Below are positions 1-10,645 of a stretch of 64,000 bases of DNA, piece after piece. The number at the start of each line of letters is the position of its first letter. Positions within the stretch are counted from its first letter, which is position 1. The position numbers were made by a program, and so were the translations under genes. Source of the stretch: Neoechinorhynchus agilis (taxonomy: Eukaryota; Acanthocephala); assembly GCA_051530055.1 (NCBI GenBank), contig CM121342.1, positions 5,642,001 to 5,706,000 of the forward strand, written 5' to 3'. The notes beneath the pieces are model-generated. The model was not told where the DNA came from, did not search any database, and was given only the letters and a program-made list of their open reading frames with translations.

Positions 1-1561
1 GTTCCGAAGTTACCGTAATCGATGTAGTAAACTATCATGCGATCTTCAATCCTAGCTATTACTTTAACTCGGTATAAGTCTTCGGTGCCGCTTTTGTCCG
101 TATAGGGAGCGAGATAGTACCTTCCGTCCACTTCTGGTTCGGCTACCTGTAATTTCTTAAGAATAGCCAAACTATTCACCTCTTGATGCTGTGCCTCAAG
201 TTGTGAGACTACAGATTCCGGTTGATAGAATAAGTAGCGAGGAGAGTGGGCGTACGTTATTAGCACTTTACATAGTTTTTTCAGGTTATTCGGGGACGCC
301 AATGTCGCACGAATACTCTCAAACACTGATTCATCAACGTGGGGAGTTTGGCAGCTTTTTTACTAGGCAAACATTTATCGACAAGTGTCGTCAATCACTG
401 TTCACATGGAGTACAGCTAATCGAAACGTATACTCATTAGTTAATAAAAAGGAATCCAAAAGCAATGAAGTCTACGGATCTCTAAATAGCCCACTTTTGC
501 GGGAAATCATTCAAAATTAGCTAAATTACGCCGATTTTTGTATATTTTCCATTGAACCTTCTTCTCAACGTGACCCTACAGCCAAACTCACCATCTACGC
601 AGTAGTGGCAAACACTTTCAAGAGTTTTCTTGATCGTTCTCCTTGTTGATAGATTATATAAGTCGATTAGATGATACTCTTCATTGAGTATACATCGTTG
701 AATACCTTTAATGCGAATTTTAGCATCGACGCTCATTAGAAATTCTCTTGTGATTGCAGTGGCTCGGTCGCTATTTTCGAAATGTGGTAAGAATGTAACG
801 AACGATTCATAGAGACAACAATAGGCAGTGTTGATTGGATCCGTGGCCATGAAGGAATCGCTATAATAGTACAGATCGTCCATATAAACCGTAAAAGCGA
901 TTCCCTTGTCAACGTCGTACACATCGACCAATCCACCATTAGCACCGACTTGGGACATGAGCCAAACTCGCCCCATGTGCTTTTGGCAACAGCGAAGAAC
1001 CAAAATATCATTGTAATAATACCCAGTCTTGTTGTGTACTTCGTGATTTTGAAGCAAAAGCATCGGAAACTTTAAGTATCCATTGCTGTCCGCCCGCTTG
1101 AACAATTCACTAATTCTTTGTTCGTAATTTCTATGTTGAATCAACATAGCACAGTTCGATGCTATGCTAAGGACTTTAATCTCATCATCTCGTTTCAGTG
1201 ATGTTCCGTGCGTCTCGTAAAGACGACGGATGCATTTGTTTCTGTCAATGAAATCGATCATGTTGACTTCCATTATTTGATCAGTAAAGTCGCAAGTTGC
1301 TGGGATTTCTGTCGGCTCAAATGTTGGGCACATTATCAATGAACAGAATGGATCGGCATCTTCTATTGTGAATGGAAGAATGAAATTTTCATCAGGTTTG
1401 GCTGAAGCAAAACATTGTTTTGATCCGTCCTTCGATTTCGTTTTTGTTTCCTGACCACCGTCCTTCGTTATGTAGCGTGGTAATGTCCAATAAAAGCAAA
1501 AAACAACAACAATGAATTCGATATTATTCTCAAAGTGCTGATTAGATATTTTTTGAATCAT
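1..1561 (-). CDS. Extended-Tudor-domain protein (partial, 3' end beyond left edge)
   Basis: Minus-strand coding sequence in at least two exons. The first (about 1561-521) has a Tudor-like segment with VDVYDVDKG followed by a DLYYYSD stretch, matching the V-x-V-x-x-VDYGN...L...L pattern of Tudor barrels. A second open block (about 400-1) reads LITYAHSPRYLFYQPE and later DLYRVKVIARI...VYYIDYGNFG. This is the SN-like plus Tudor arrangement of extended Tudor domains (HV.SP..F..Q, then DYGN). Such proteins bind dimethyl-arginine on PIWI-type proteins in germ granules; that role is family knowledge, not shown here. The junction between the two blocks (about 520-400) is unresolved: I found no clean in-frame GT-AG pair, and only a weak inverted repeat (AGCTAAT/ATTAGCT). 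The gene continues past position 1. The coiled-coil ORF just upstream may be its N-terminal part, which would recall RNF17/Qin-like proteins. Confidence 0.72.
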
Positions 1562-1645
1562 TGAAAATATTAGTAGACGTGTTCGTTTATCAGAGAAAAT
1601 AAAAAGAGGCCGAAAAATGAGGCAAAATAAAAAAAATTTCTATTT

Positions 1646-2593
1646 CTATAAAAAAAACCCAAAGTGTAACGTCAATTTTTCTATAAAAAATAACGACCAA
1701 ATTTTGAGTGAACATCCCAATTTCGAGTACTTAGTTGCGGTTTTAGGCATTTTATTTGCATTTATCGAATCGTTGTCGCTTTCCCATGCGTTCTTGAGTT
1801 GATCAGATGCTTCATTCGTCCTTTCGTTTTTCGTTTGAACATTTCTTGCGACTCGCTTCGATCGTTGTCTTCGTCGTCGTTCAATACGTGTTCTCGCTCG
1901 TACTCCACAACTCGCTACCGACTCCGTTTCCTCTGTCAACCTCAGGTCCGCAAGCCGCTCAACGTTATCAAGTTCGTCGTCCGTTTTATTAAAGATTTTA
2001 TAGCAGGTTTTACTGAAACGATCAACAACTTGTTTCACAGCATCCCGACGATCTTTTTCGTTATCACCGTTCAATCTAAACGCTTTCTCGATCGCTTCAT
2101 AATTCATCTCGCATTCCGGTGAATTTCTTTGAAGTGCCAGTTTGAGTGTAGGAAATAAGGCCGCGATTTCAGCCTTAACATATTTATATTCCACCAAATA
2201 CTCGGTAGTACACAACTTTAGTTGTTCCAATTGTTCAAGAGTCCCACAGAGCCGTGTTCGGACTTCATCGAGTTGATTTGAGTAGTCACAAAGATTGCCT
2301 TCTATCCTCGAATCAGCAAGCGATTTTTGATTCGAAAGCATATCCATTAATGTTTTATAACGATTCTCAATACTTTGACGAGCGCTAACGGCGTTTTTGG
2401 CGTGAGCTAAACGGACTTTTTCAATAAGTTGGCCAACTTCAGCTTTTAGATCCTCAAGGGGATTACGGAAAATGTCTTCAAATTCATCATCGTCAATATG
2501 AATCATTTGCGAGCAATCTGAAAACGATTTAACCGTGGCAAAAAACCCGAAAATAAGCATATCATTTTTACTAAAAAAAATCTTGGTCGTCAA
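1646..2593 (-). CDS. Coiled-coil protein, possible N-terminal part of the adjacent Tudor gene
   Basis: A 315-codon open frame with heptad-like, charged sequence (DEFEDIFRNPLEDLKAEVGQL and on through KNAVSARQSIENRYKTLMDM), then an Arg-rich basic patch (RIERRRRQRSKR). It has no recognised enzymatic motif. The last ~25 codons are AT-rich and low in complexity and may be intron or UTR read-through. It lies 85 bp upstream of the Tudor ORF on the same strand, so the two may be exons of one coiled-coil plus Tudor protein. That is inference; no splice junction was established. The true start is uncertain: an in-frame Met lies near the front of the acidic IHIDDDEFEDIF segment. Confidence 0.5.
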   Translation of the reverse strand: MTTKIFFSKNDMLIFGFFATVKSFSDCSQMIHIDDDEFEDIFRNPLEDLKAEVGQLIEKVRLAHAKNAVSARQSIENRYKTLMDMLSNQKSLADSRIEGNLCDYSNQLDEVRTRLCGTLEQLEQLKLCTTEYLVEYKYVKAEIAALFPTLKLALQRNSPECEMNYEAIEKAFRLNGDNEKDRRDAVKQVVDRFSKTCYKIFNKTDDELDNVERLADLRLTEETESVASCGVRARTRIERRRRQRSKRVARNVQTKNERTNEASDQLKNAWESDNDSINANKMPKTATKYSKLGCSLKIWSLFFIEKLTLHFGFFL

Positions 2594-2599
2594 TACTGT

Positions 2600-3230
2600 G
2601 TGCCACTTAGCTCAAGGCGTCTCGTAAACTTTAAAAGACAAAGAATCATTGGATCCACTTTGGCAGAGGCGGATTAAAACTTCGTCCTTGAAGAACGGAG
2701 ATTATGTGGAGTGGATCGGATTGGCGAAGAAGGAGGAGGTATCTGAGACTCGGGATGGATTCGAACAATTCTTTTATGGCGTCTTATGGTTGTGATTTTA
2801 TGCGATTTTCCCCGACCAATGAATCGGTGTTAGGTGTGTTGTGGCCACGTGCTCCGGATCTTAATTTGGGTCGCAAAGGACAGTAGCGCCGATGACGACG
2901 CAGATTCGAACAAAAACACTACCGCGTATGTGATTTTATAGAAAAATTATCAGCCGTATTGTGGACGCACACAAAGAAGAGAGGTACCGGACTTTAAGGG
3001 TGGGCATCGAGAAGAATCGAAAATGTGACCAAGAAATGATTGAGCGCGTAAAGATTGTGAGCGTGTAAAAGAAGAAAGTGCAGAAGGTTGTGTGTGTGAC
3101 GTATAAAAGTTTGTAGCTGTAAAGGGTGGCGCGCGCAGCTCGAGTGCGCGGTATTGCCAAACCCGAAGTTCTGCGACAATGAAGTGCACTCTTTCGAAGC
3201 ATTTCTCCCAAGCTCCAATACGATTTAAAG
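2600..3230. other. Gene-free stretch with repeat debris
   Basis: No supported gene. It contains short pieces resembling the body of the local SINE family (a gaggaggtatctgagac-like segment near 2730) and a fragment near 3130-3180 that recurs in degraded form near 58470 (ctcgagtgcgc...aaacccgaag). Confidence 0.4.
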
Positions 3231-3239
3231 AACGCAAAA

Positions 3240-4035
3240 CTGATGCTCACCTTGTTGCATTCCGGCCGAAAACACCAAAAATGAGCAGTCACACAAACAG
3301 GGATTAGGCCGTATCCTGTATGCGACGCGCAGAGAACTCGTCCGATCTCACCATGAAACATACTTTTCGCCGGCGACATCGTCCTTTCCAGTTATAATTC
3401 CCAGGGTCTCAACAATGACCTAGAGAAATGGAGCGAAGCTCTGGAGGTCTAACAAATTTCCCGGGGGAGAAATCAGTCTACGTCTGAACGGAAAGCATTT
3501 TCCTTCAAGAAACACAGCTGCAGAAATTCGACAAATTAAAGTACCGCGGCTCTCGATAGTGTCGATGCAAAACGATATCACCGCCGAAATTTCATTGAGA
3601 ATAAATAGCGGATGGATGAAGTGGAAAGGCCTAGCTAAGATCTTGTGTGATAGCAAAGTGCCTCTGGTCTTGAAAGGCAGAATTTTCAAGATGGCAATCA
3701 GACCAGCCATGTTATATGGGGCGGTGCCAATCGCATCAAGCGAATGCAGGCGAGAATGAAATGAAAATGATTAGATGGATGTGTGGGGTGACCAGGCAGG
3801 AAATGATCTCAAATAATGCGTTCCGGGGCTCAGCGAAGGTGGATGACTTGAAGGAAGCTATCGCGAAACGGAGGATCTAATGGAACGATATGGCGAAAAG
3901 AGCCGAATCGATTTATTCGAAAAGTTGAGGAAATGTAAATCGAAGGATACGCGGAAGGCCGAGAAAACGATAGATAGATTGCGTGTGGCTAAGGACCGAC
4001 ATTTGAGAGAAACGGGCCGGAGGGGTGTGTAAAGC
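3240..4035 (+). mobile_element. Decayed non-LTR retrotransposon, C-terminal part of the reverse transcriptase
   Basis: The plus strand reads RINSGWMKWKGLAKILCDSK...VLKGRIFKMAIRPAMLYGA, then in another frame MIRWMCGVTRQE and WNDMAKRAES. This is the familiar thumb and C-terminal end of RTE/CR1-like LINE reverse transcriptases (RIxxGWMKWR...LKGKIYKxVVRPAMLYG...MRWMCGxTR). The catalytic palm motif is not in the fragment. Frames shift and stops interrupt it, so it is a dead copy. No 3' tail or target-site duplication was identified. Confidence 0.8.
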
Positions 4036-4439
4036 ATGAAGTTGTTTTTCATTGATTAAAACGGAGAAACGGTGCCCTACTCTGGGTCGTCCTCATAAAC
4101 ACTCGAGTTCTGATTTATCAAACAAATGCAGCTGTTTATTTTGAATAGGATTACGGGTTCGGTTGGGTGGGAATATCCGATCGGCCATCGGATTTGGTGG
4201 TTATTGTTTGTGGAAGATTTATTTTGGTTGATTAGTTGTTGTCTTTCGTTCTTAGTCGAACTGAAACATGGATGTGTGAGTGTTCGAAGAATAAAAGCGT
4301 GTCAACATGCGCTCGTAGATCCCAGGAGGTGGTGAGATGATGCGAAGGTGATCTCTCAACGCGAAGAAAGTAAGGAAGATTCGCTACTTCGATTAAGTGG
4401 GAAATGAAAGACGTGAGATGATTACGATTCGCCGCTGTA

Positions 4440-4860
4440 ATAGGCCAAAAACATCACCTCGAGTTCGACGAAAGGGGGAAAGATACTTTCTTTATTGGTT
4501 TTTGCCTCTCCGTGTGAGGAACACTTTGTGTAGTAAAAATTAATAACAATGGCAATAATTTTGGGATAATCCCTACAATTATCCGAGATCGGGGAAGTAA
4601 ACTAGTGAGGTGCGAGATTGAGGGAGTATGAAACGAATTAGGATTACGAGTGTTGTGCTCGTCTGAAAAGGGAGTGATATGTGGAAAAATTCGTGGTGGT
4701 TCAAGGGTTGAGAGGCGTTTTGTTTCTTTCATGAAAATAGTATCAAGGCATTCGGTGAGAGGGAGGAAAGTCATCTGTGCAAATTTTAGAGGCTCTTCTA
4801 CGTGAAACGTTTCAAGACGACAGATTCGGTTATTTGGATAGGTTACAAAAGACGGAATAA
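4440..4860. repeat. Interspersed repeat, inverted relative of the 48.2-48.8 kb array
   Basis: The segment at about 4793-4850 (cgtgaaacgtttcaagacga and following) is the reverse complement of 48165-48215, and the ~200 bp before it resembles the 48.2-48.8 kb tandem unit in reverse. It is therefore a diverged copy of the same element. Both copies give an accidental ORF with a PNSFH...LP-rich translation. No coding function is claimed. Confidence 0.6.
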
Positions 4861-5178
4861 CCGTATTTGAGTAAAGGGTAAAATAAAGCTCAAGTAAAAT
4901 TTGGAGAGATTGGGCGAAGGGATTCCTAATTCAAGGAGAGAGTGATGCACGAGTCCCATTTTAAGTTTGATTGAAATTGGAGACCCAGAATTCTTAGGTG
5001 AAGTTGATTCGTTGGATGCCATTTAGAAGCTCGGAATGTGATGTAGAGGTTGCGGAAGTAGCGATGGACACATTTTCGTAGTTTCCAGAGGTTTGCTTGA
5101 AACCAAGTTTCAAGGCAAAAAATATTATCAAGTGCTTGCGATGTGCATTTGCAAGGTTTTTGAATTCCTGAGAGAATT

Positions 5179-5424
5179 GTGTCGGTGAACCGACCTCAAT
5201 TTATTTCGAACGAATTCAAAGTATTTTGCGAACAAAGTGGAATCATGCGTTGCCGATGTTCAATCAAACATCCAAAGACAAACGGACTATCGGAGAGATT
5301 TGTAGCAACTCTACAAGTCGAGCACAGAAAGACCGACCCCCGGACGAACGTTTCGGTGTTAACAAATGCTACAAAAATGGTTCTACATTGTTTCAAGAGA
5401 GAATATAAAGGATGGTGTCAATAA
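5179..5424 (+). mobile_element. Fossil fragment of an LTR-retrotransposon integrase core (Ty3/Gypsy-like)
   Basis: The translation shows an RPQFISNEFKVFCEQSGI...HPKTNGLSERFVATLQ pattern, typical of the D,D-35-E integrase core of Ty3/Gypsy-like elements (GPQFxSxEFxxFxxxxGI...HPxTNGxAERxV). Only this short core piece is visible. No terminal repeats or other element parts were found nearby. It is a broken, old remnant. Confidence 0.75.
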
Positions 5425-5614
5425 AGAATGGAAAGGGGATTGATAATTTAGCAGAAATGACTATTGTCGTATGTAGTGGAGATTTCCAAAAGATACTACA
5501 GAGACGAAAACTACTATTGTGCGATATCTTAGCCTATTGAACGACGAATTTGTAATACGAAAAGGATTATTCAGTGCATTGTTTACTTCGCGTTGTTAGG
5601 TTGAACGATTCAAA

Positions 5615-5917
5615 ATGTTTGAACCTTCTATTTCTAAAAAGTCTTACTGGCTCGGACAATATTGGTTAAACTATAATAATTCTGTCAAAAGAATTCATTT
5701 CTTTTTATTGCCGATTTGTATTCAGATCTTCGATTCTCGTTTGAAATGGTTCGAGCGTCTCATACCGAATAAAGTAGATAATCTATCTTATCGCCTTATC
5801 TTGAAAACCCTTGACAAATGCCATTTCAAACTAGCTCGGAAACTTATTAAAAATGGATTTTCTTTTGATTCCAACTTGTCTCGTTTGATCGCAATTCTCC
5901 CAAATTGCCGGTTATGA
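5615..5917 (+). CDS. Hypothetical ORF, 100 codons
   Basis: Open frame starting MFEPSISKKSYWLGQYW and continuing with a basic, Leu-rich helix-like segment (RLILKTLDKCHFKLARKLIK). No family is recognised. Its base composition is a little less AT-rich than its surroundings, which mildly favours real or former coding. It sits between element debris and the small secreted gene and has no visible splice context. It could be a decayed gene fragment. Confidence 0.25.
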   Translation: MFEPSISKKSYWLGQYWLNYNNSVKRIHFFLLPICIQIFDSRLKWFERLIPNKVDNLSYRLILKTLDKCHFKLARKLIKNGFSFDSNLSRLIAILPNCRL

Positions 5918-6057
5918 AAGTGTTTTTTCGCAAAAAATTATGGTAAAATCGAACAATTGGCCCCAAGAAAACTTGCCAACTAAGTTTATTGAAATATATC
6001 GCTCTTTATATTTAAAAAGAGCAATAATTCCGCTCTACTCTGCTGTCCATTTGAACT

Positions 6058-6350
6058 TTAGGACAGCAACTGAATGGCACCCGGGATAACAATTGCGAAT
6101 GCCCATACAATCGGTTTAGCCATGAACGATCCACGAGTACATCCATTAGTTGGTGATGCTGTTGGTGGTGGTGTTGGCAATGGTTGTATAGTTGGTTTTT
6201 GTGTTGTTGATGTTGCTGTTTCATTCGACTTAGCATTTTTATCTTCTAGCGAATGTGCCAGCAATGCAACTATACCAAAAGGAATGTATTTTTCAGGAGC
6301 AAGAAATTCTACTTACAGATTAATAACGTAAAGAACAGAAAAGCCTTCAT
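6058..6350 (-). CDS. Small secreted Thr/Pro-rich protein with hydrophobic C-terminus (two exons)
   Basis: Two exons, reconstructed by hand. Exon 1 is 6350-6317, an intron with perfect GTAAGT...TATAG ends spans 6316-6270, and exon 2 is 6269-6058. The 81-residue product starts MKAFLFFTLLIFALLAHS, a clean signal peptide. It continues with a Thr/Pro-rich mucin-like stretch (TATSTTQKPTIQPLPTPPP) and ends in a hydrophobic tail (IVWAFAIVIPGAIQLLS) that fits a GPI-anchor signal or a membrane segment. The predicted location is the cell surface. Family unknown. The opposite strand also reads open because of the low-complexity repeats; I consider that a shadow. Confidence 0.65.
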
Positions 6351-6399
6351 TGCTTGAGTTGATTGATCTACGGAGAAAAGAGCAAAGTTGCAAGCAAAG

Positions 6400-7540
6400 A
6401 GGAGGTGAATATGATTCTATGGAGCGAAAATGCGGTCTTAAATACTCAAGATGTTTACAAGCATTCAAAGGTATTGTTGGCATGTTTTTGAGTGAAATGT
6501 TTGTTTTGCAGATCCCAAAATTTGATTACCACGAGCAAAACTCGTCTACAAATTATTTTTTACTAAAATATGATACCAAAATTAATAATAATGCTCAATA
6601 ATGATAACTTAAGGTTACTTTGACCCAAAGAATATTTCACACAGCTCTGATAGAAATAAAATCTTATATTCTTCAAAATAGTAAAGAACTAAACTGCTTG
6701 TGATTCTAATCAATGCGAAAACTTAGATATTCCGTAATGAAAAATTCATAAAGTCAATGAGTGTTTATTTGTTCATGTGAAGCTTTCGAAATGCGCCCCA
6801 ATTTAATATTGATACATTTCGTGATTGGTTTTTAATTAAAAAAGTTAATTTGGGTTCCATGAAATATATTTTTCGTCTCTAACTTTGATCTGAATTGAAC
6901 CACATCGAATGAATTTTCATGATCCTAAGACGAAAAAGTTTATTTAACGATATAAAATTCCATTGGCGTTTGCAGAATCCGAGTTCTGCCAAAGCGGTGA
7001 TATCTTTCCTTAGCGTTTATGGGGATTTATAAGTCTGTAATGTTTTTCCGAAAAAAGTGTTAGTATCACTCATGGAATCCGATGTATAGAAACCAAAAAT
7101 ATTATTTTTAGCGAATCAGATGCTGCGCAAGGGTTGTATGTTTTTTTATTAAAATGGAGATTAATTTTATTGTTCTCAATATTTGGTTCGTCGGACTTCA
7201 AGTCATTTTAAAGAATTTCTATTTTGTCAGTTATTCTGCGCACTTTTTTATTAACCGTTTCTAAAAAGGTTGTATTTAAAAACATTTTTAGAAGAGCAAA
7301 TCAAAAATATAATTGATATCCTCGATCTTTGCGTGAGCGCAGAATGAACAAACACGACTAAATACCATCAGCACTCAAGTTTTACCGTTGTTTCAATAAA
7401 GACATTTTGCTCAGCAATTACCATCATCATTCAGTAACGATGCACAAATTCAGTACAATAACTGATAATCATCGATTTCGTCGCTAGGCAACTAGATTCA
7501 ATCGCAATCGATTAAATTCAGTTCAGACGAAAGCTGTTTT
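6400..7540. other. AT-rich intergenic sequence without a supported gene
   Basis: No ORF with recognisable content, no tandem repeat and no RNA gene was seen. It probably contains the promoter of the Cys-rich membrane protein gene that starts at 7547. Confidence 0.4.
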
Positions 7541-7546
7541 TCACGT

Positions 7547-9592
7547 ATGGAAATGGAACACTATTTCAGATCCGGATATTTACAATATGAACAAATGAAC
7601 ACCACAATTCCACAAACGTCAACTCTAATGCTGCTTACGGTATCTTTTACATTCTTTTACAATGATCCAAAATATGGTTGTTCTGCTCTTGTTGGACGGA
7701 ACAGTGAAATCGAGTTACCGATGGTTCAATGCATTGATCGAGTCTGTCCTGCAATAGTGAATACTCCATTGAGTGAATGTGAAGTATGGGATCCCAACTT
7801 CAATTCGGGCTCCAGGTCGATGAAGGTAGTGAAAAGCATGATTTCGAACGGGAACAACTCGTTATCCGTTGAGGGGTGTTGCATGGCACCTGAAAACAAT
7901 GCAACGTCCGACGTAAGCTCAACTCAGCCATTCGAGGTCATGGTAAACTTTTACAATTTGCCAACGAGAAGAACAACAGCGCCGAAATTGGACATACCGC
8001 CTATGATAACCGTGTCCAACCATCAGATTGGTACTTTTGGCATAGATTTGGCGAGTATTGTGATCAGGGTTTTCTGCTTGGCTAGTTTTCTAACAAAGCT
8101 TCCCTGAGGATATCGTAAAGTTTTGACTTGTGTGTGTGGTGAAGAATAGTCGGCCGGTTAAAAATCATTTTATTATTTGCGAAATATTTCGAGAGAGCCT
8201 TATCAATCGTCTAAAACATGGTTTTTGGTTATGGTTTTTTCTATGTTTTGCCTAATAGACTCGGGTTGACAGGTTTGCTACTTCTAACGAGGTTCAGGTT
8301 TAGACCGGGCGAGTATTCTTCACCACACAAGTCCAAATTTACTATCCCGATATGGATTTTCTCTCGATATGTGACACCGTAAAGTGCAATTTGAATCACA
8401 ATACTGCCAATGTACAGATAATAAGAGGAGAAAACCACTATATTCGATGCCGGCTTCCAGTTCTCTTCCAAGATTGCGTTAAATGTAAATTTAAAGACAC
8501 GCTCTTGCAATTTACAGAGCCCGATAGAATAAAGTTCGTCGAAGATAAGAACTGCACTCTCAGTTTCGACATGCGAAATAAAAGTGGAGTCTATCCAGTA
8601 GTATTTGTCGCCGATGAGTATACTCAGGTGAAGGATAAAAACGTATTGGTTAGTTCGATAACTTGTTTTACTCATGTTCAAGTGAAAAAAGTGGTCGACG
8701 AGAAGGGCAACATTGTCGATAATTTTTGTCTGCCTCTTCAAACTTCAAATATCAAGGTTTCGTTGCGACCTAGAGAGCAATCTCTAGTTCGTGGAAGGCG
8801 CTATTTATTTCAAGTGGAGGCATATTCACTGTGCAAATCTGATTGGATAGAAAGAGTTGCGTTCATTCCGGATCTTCCTGAAGGATTTAGCAAATTAGTT
8901 GATCAGAGAATCAATAAAACTAGGGACGGCCGCAAGGTTTTAAAAGCCATTAGTAAAGTCGTGTAGTGATTAAAAGAGGCTGATAGGGAAAAATTATGTT
9001 TTAACCACTACGCGAGTTCTATGTTCACACCGACTGACGAATGTGGAAAAGATGGGACGAGTATTTGTTTTCGATTACTGGATAATCACTTTAGAAAAGG
9101 AATGATAACATGCACGAAATTCTACTGCCGTAAGTGTATTTGCGGCATTTTTCCATCCTTACAAAATTAGTCTTTAATAGGACAAATAATTTTAGACGAG
9201 ACCTCAAAAATCCGTTTTTATCGCTTACCAATTATTTTGGCCATCTACTAGTTATAAGTAACAATTTGATTTTCTAAGGCGGCGGCCACTCGGTTCAATT
9301 AGACCAAAAAAAATTTTAGTAACCTAAAGTGCTAACAATTTGTGGGATATAATGTTAAGTATTTTAACTGACCACCACTGCTTTTTTATTAGGCAATGCT
9401 GATGAAGATCCGACTGCTAATAGCGATCCACAAATGGCACGACAGCTCGAGAAATACAAAAGAGCTAGAAACGCTTCAATAGTTTTTGCGATTCTCAGCG
9501 TTTTCGGTCTCATTGGAACAGTGCTGACATTTAAAAGAGCCAAAATCAATTCCGTAAATGTTAGGACCAATAATAGAAACATTGCGTCTTAA
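7547..9592 (+). CDS. Cys-rich type I membrane protein (four exons, two atypical introns)
   Basis: Exons 7547-8104, 8349-8960, 9012-9129 and 9393-9592 join in frame to about 495 residues. The N-terminus has a signal-like stretch (LMLLTVSFTFF); an internal Met at about codon 17 may be the true start. The ectodomain is rich in Cys and N-glycosylation sites (CIDRVCPA, EGCCMAPENNAT, CDTVKCNLNHNT, DCVKCKF, DECGKDGTSICF, CTKFYC). A single membrane segment (ASIVFAILSVFGLIGTVLTF) is followed by a short basic tail. No domain family is recognised with confidence; the layout recalls ZP-type surface proteins. Intron 3 (9130-9392) is canonical GTAAGT...ATTAG. Introns 1 and 2 are bounded by inverted repeats and lack usable GT-AG pairs, yet their removal keeps the frame; they are described separately. 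Confidence 0.7.
8105..8348 (+). other. Inverted-repeat-bounded, non-GT-AG intron 1 of the Cys-rich membrane protein gene
   Basis: Arms at about 8115-8158 and 8304-8342 are reverse complements of each other, with a core of gacttgtgtg..tggtgaagaata. The segment is flanked by a TCCC direct repeat (8101-8104 and 8345-8348). Excising one repeat copy plus the segment joins LTKLP to DMDFLSICD in frame and removes the in-frame TGA at 8105. An alternative GT-AG reading (GTATTG donor near 8053 with the acceptor at CACACAAG, about 8331) is also frame-compatible but gives up about 18 codons of exon 1. Confidence 0.6.
8961..9011 (+). other. 51-nt inverted-repeat intron 2 of the Cys-rich membrane protein gene
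   Basis: It begins GTGTAGTGATTAAAA and ends TTTTAACCACTAC, so the two ends pair over 13-17 nt. Removing it joins KAISKV to ASSMFTPTDECG in frame and deletes an in-frame TAG. The 3' end is AC, not AG; no AG acceptor in the segment restores the frame. Confidence 0.65.
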
Positions 9593-9599
9593 TAGTTGA

Positions 9600-10640
9600 A
9601 TAAATCATGGTGTCCGTTTCAGTTCTATTATAAAATTGAGAATCTCCTCAATTATTCGATTAGAAAGCAATAAAAGCCCTCCAAAAGTAACCTTTTATGC
9701 GGAAAGCTCTATGATACAAGACAAATTCAATACTTACCCCAAGCTATAAAACTGGCCCAAGTTTGTACATTCCGTAGTTGCGTCGAGGTTATCAAGTGCT
9801 CAGTTTAAGTGAGTCAAGGGTTTTATATTCCACAGTAGCCGACCGCTGAAGGACGAAGGGATTTGTACAAACTGTTTTTTGTTGATGGGAGAGATAAATG
9901 AAATTAATATTTTATTGGATATTTCGATCCACCACCTCGGATCTTCTCCAGCGATGGCTTGTAAGTTTTTAAATATTCGAATTCGTGTAGCCACGTCAAC
10001 AAGACCATGACAGTCTGCAGGAAAAAGGTTACCTTTGGATGTCATAAAAGCCCGAATTTATATCTGTCCATCCTAAAGTCCAGATTTCGTCATCGTTGTA
10101 GATTCTTCCGTGCTTAATTGACGTTTAAGGAAACGACGCATCTCTGCGATTCTTTCGTGTCAAAACATCTCTTCTTGCAATGTTCGCTCAAACGAAACTC
10201 GCAAATTTTGTCCTAACGAAGCCGATGATGATAATCAGCTGAGTCGGGAAAGTTTATGATGACGACAACATCTATTACCCACCGTCTGAGGCTTCGTTTT
10301 GTCTCCCTGAAGGACGAGATCTTTGTATTTAAGGTCTGCTATTAAATGGGAGTAAACGGATTTTAGAATATTCGGTCGCGTGGACAACTCCATTGTTCAG
10401 GCTTTACCCAATATTCAGACATTTCATGCCGTGATGATGTTGAAAACGTCTAATTTTCTCGGTGATTTCCAATGATCACAATCGTCGATTCTGAACGGCC
10501 ACATCGTTTAAAATTAAAAAAAAACCGGAATCAATAAAATCTCTTTTTCAAGGAAAAGCTCATAATTCATTGCAAATTTATGGTTTTTCCTCGAATTTTG
10601 ACGTTGCGTGGTCGTAGCAAACTCTTTTGGACGAGAACAA
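9600..10640. other. Intergenic region with a SINE head fragment
   Basis: A short piece near 9765-9800 (cattccgtagttgcgtcgaggttatcaagtg) matches the 5' part of the tRNA-derived SINEs at 42.8-44 kb. An 81-codon minus-strand ORF (10045-9800) overlaps this area and is not recognised. No other feature is supported. Confidence 0.4.
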
Positions 10641-10645
10641 ACTTT

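Noticed and set aside
6012-6331. Plus-strand and His/Gln-rich minus-strand ORFs over the small secreted gene
   Set aside because: They are shadows of the Thr/Pro-rich repeat region. Only one minus frame has a signal peptide, consensus splice sites and a hydrophobic tail.
8241-8741. 166-codon minus-strand ORF
   Set aside because: It overlaps the plus-strand Cys-rich exon and its inverted-repeat intron, and has no recognisable content.
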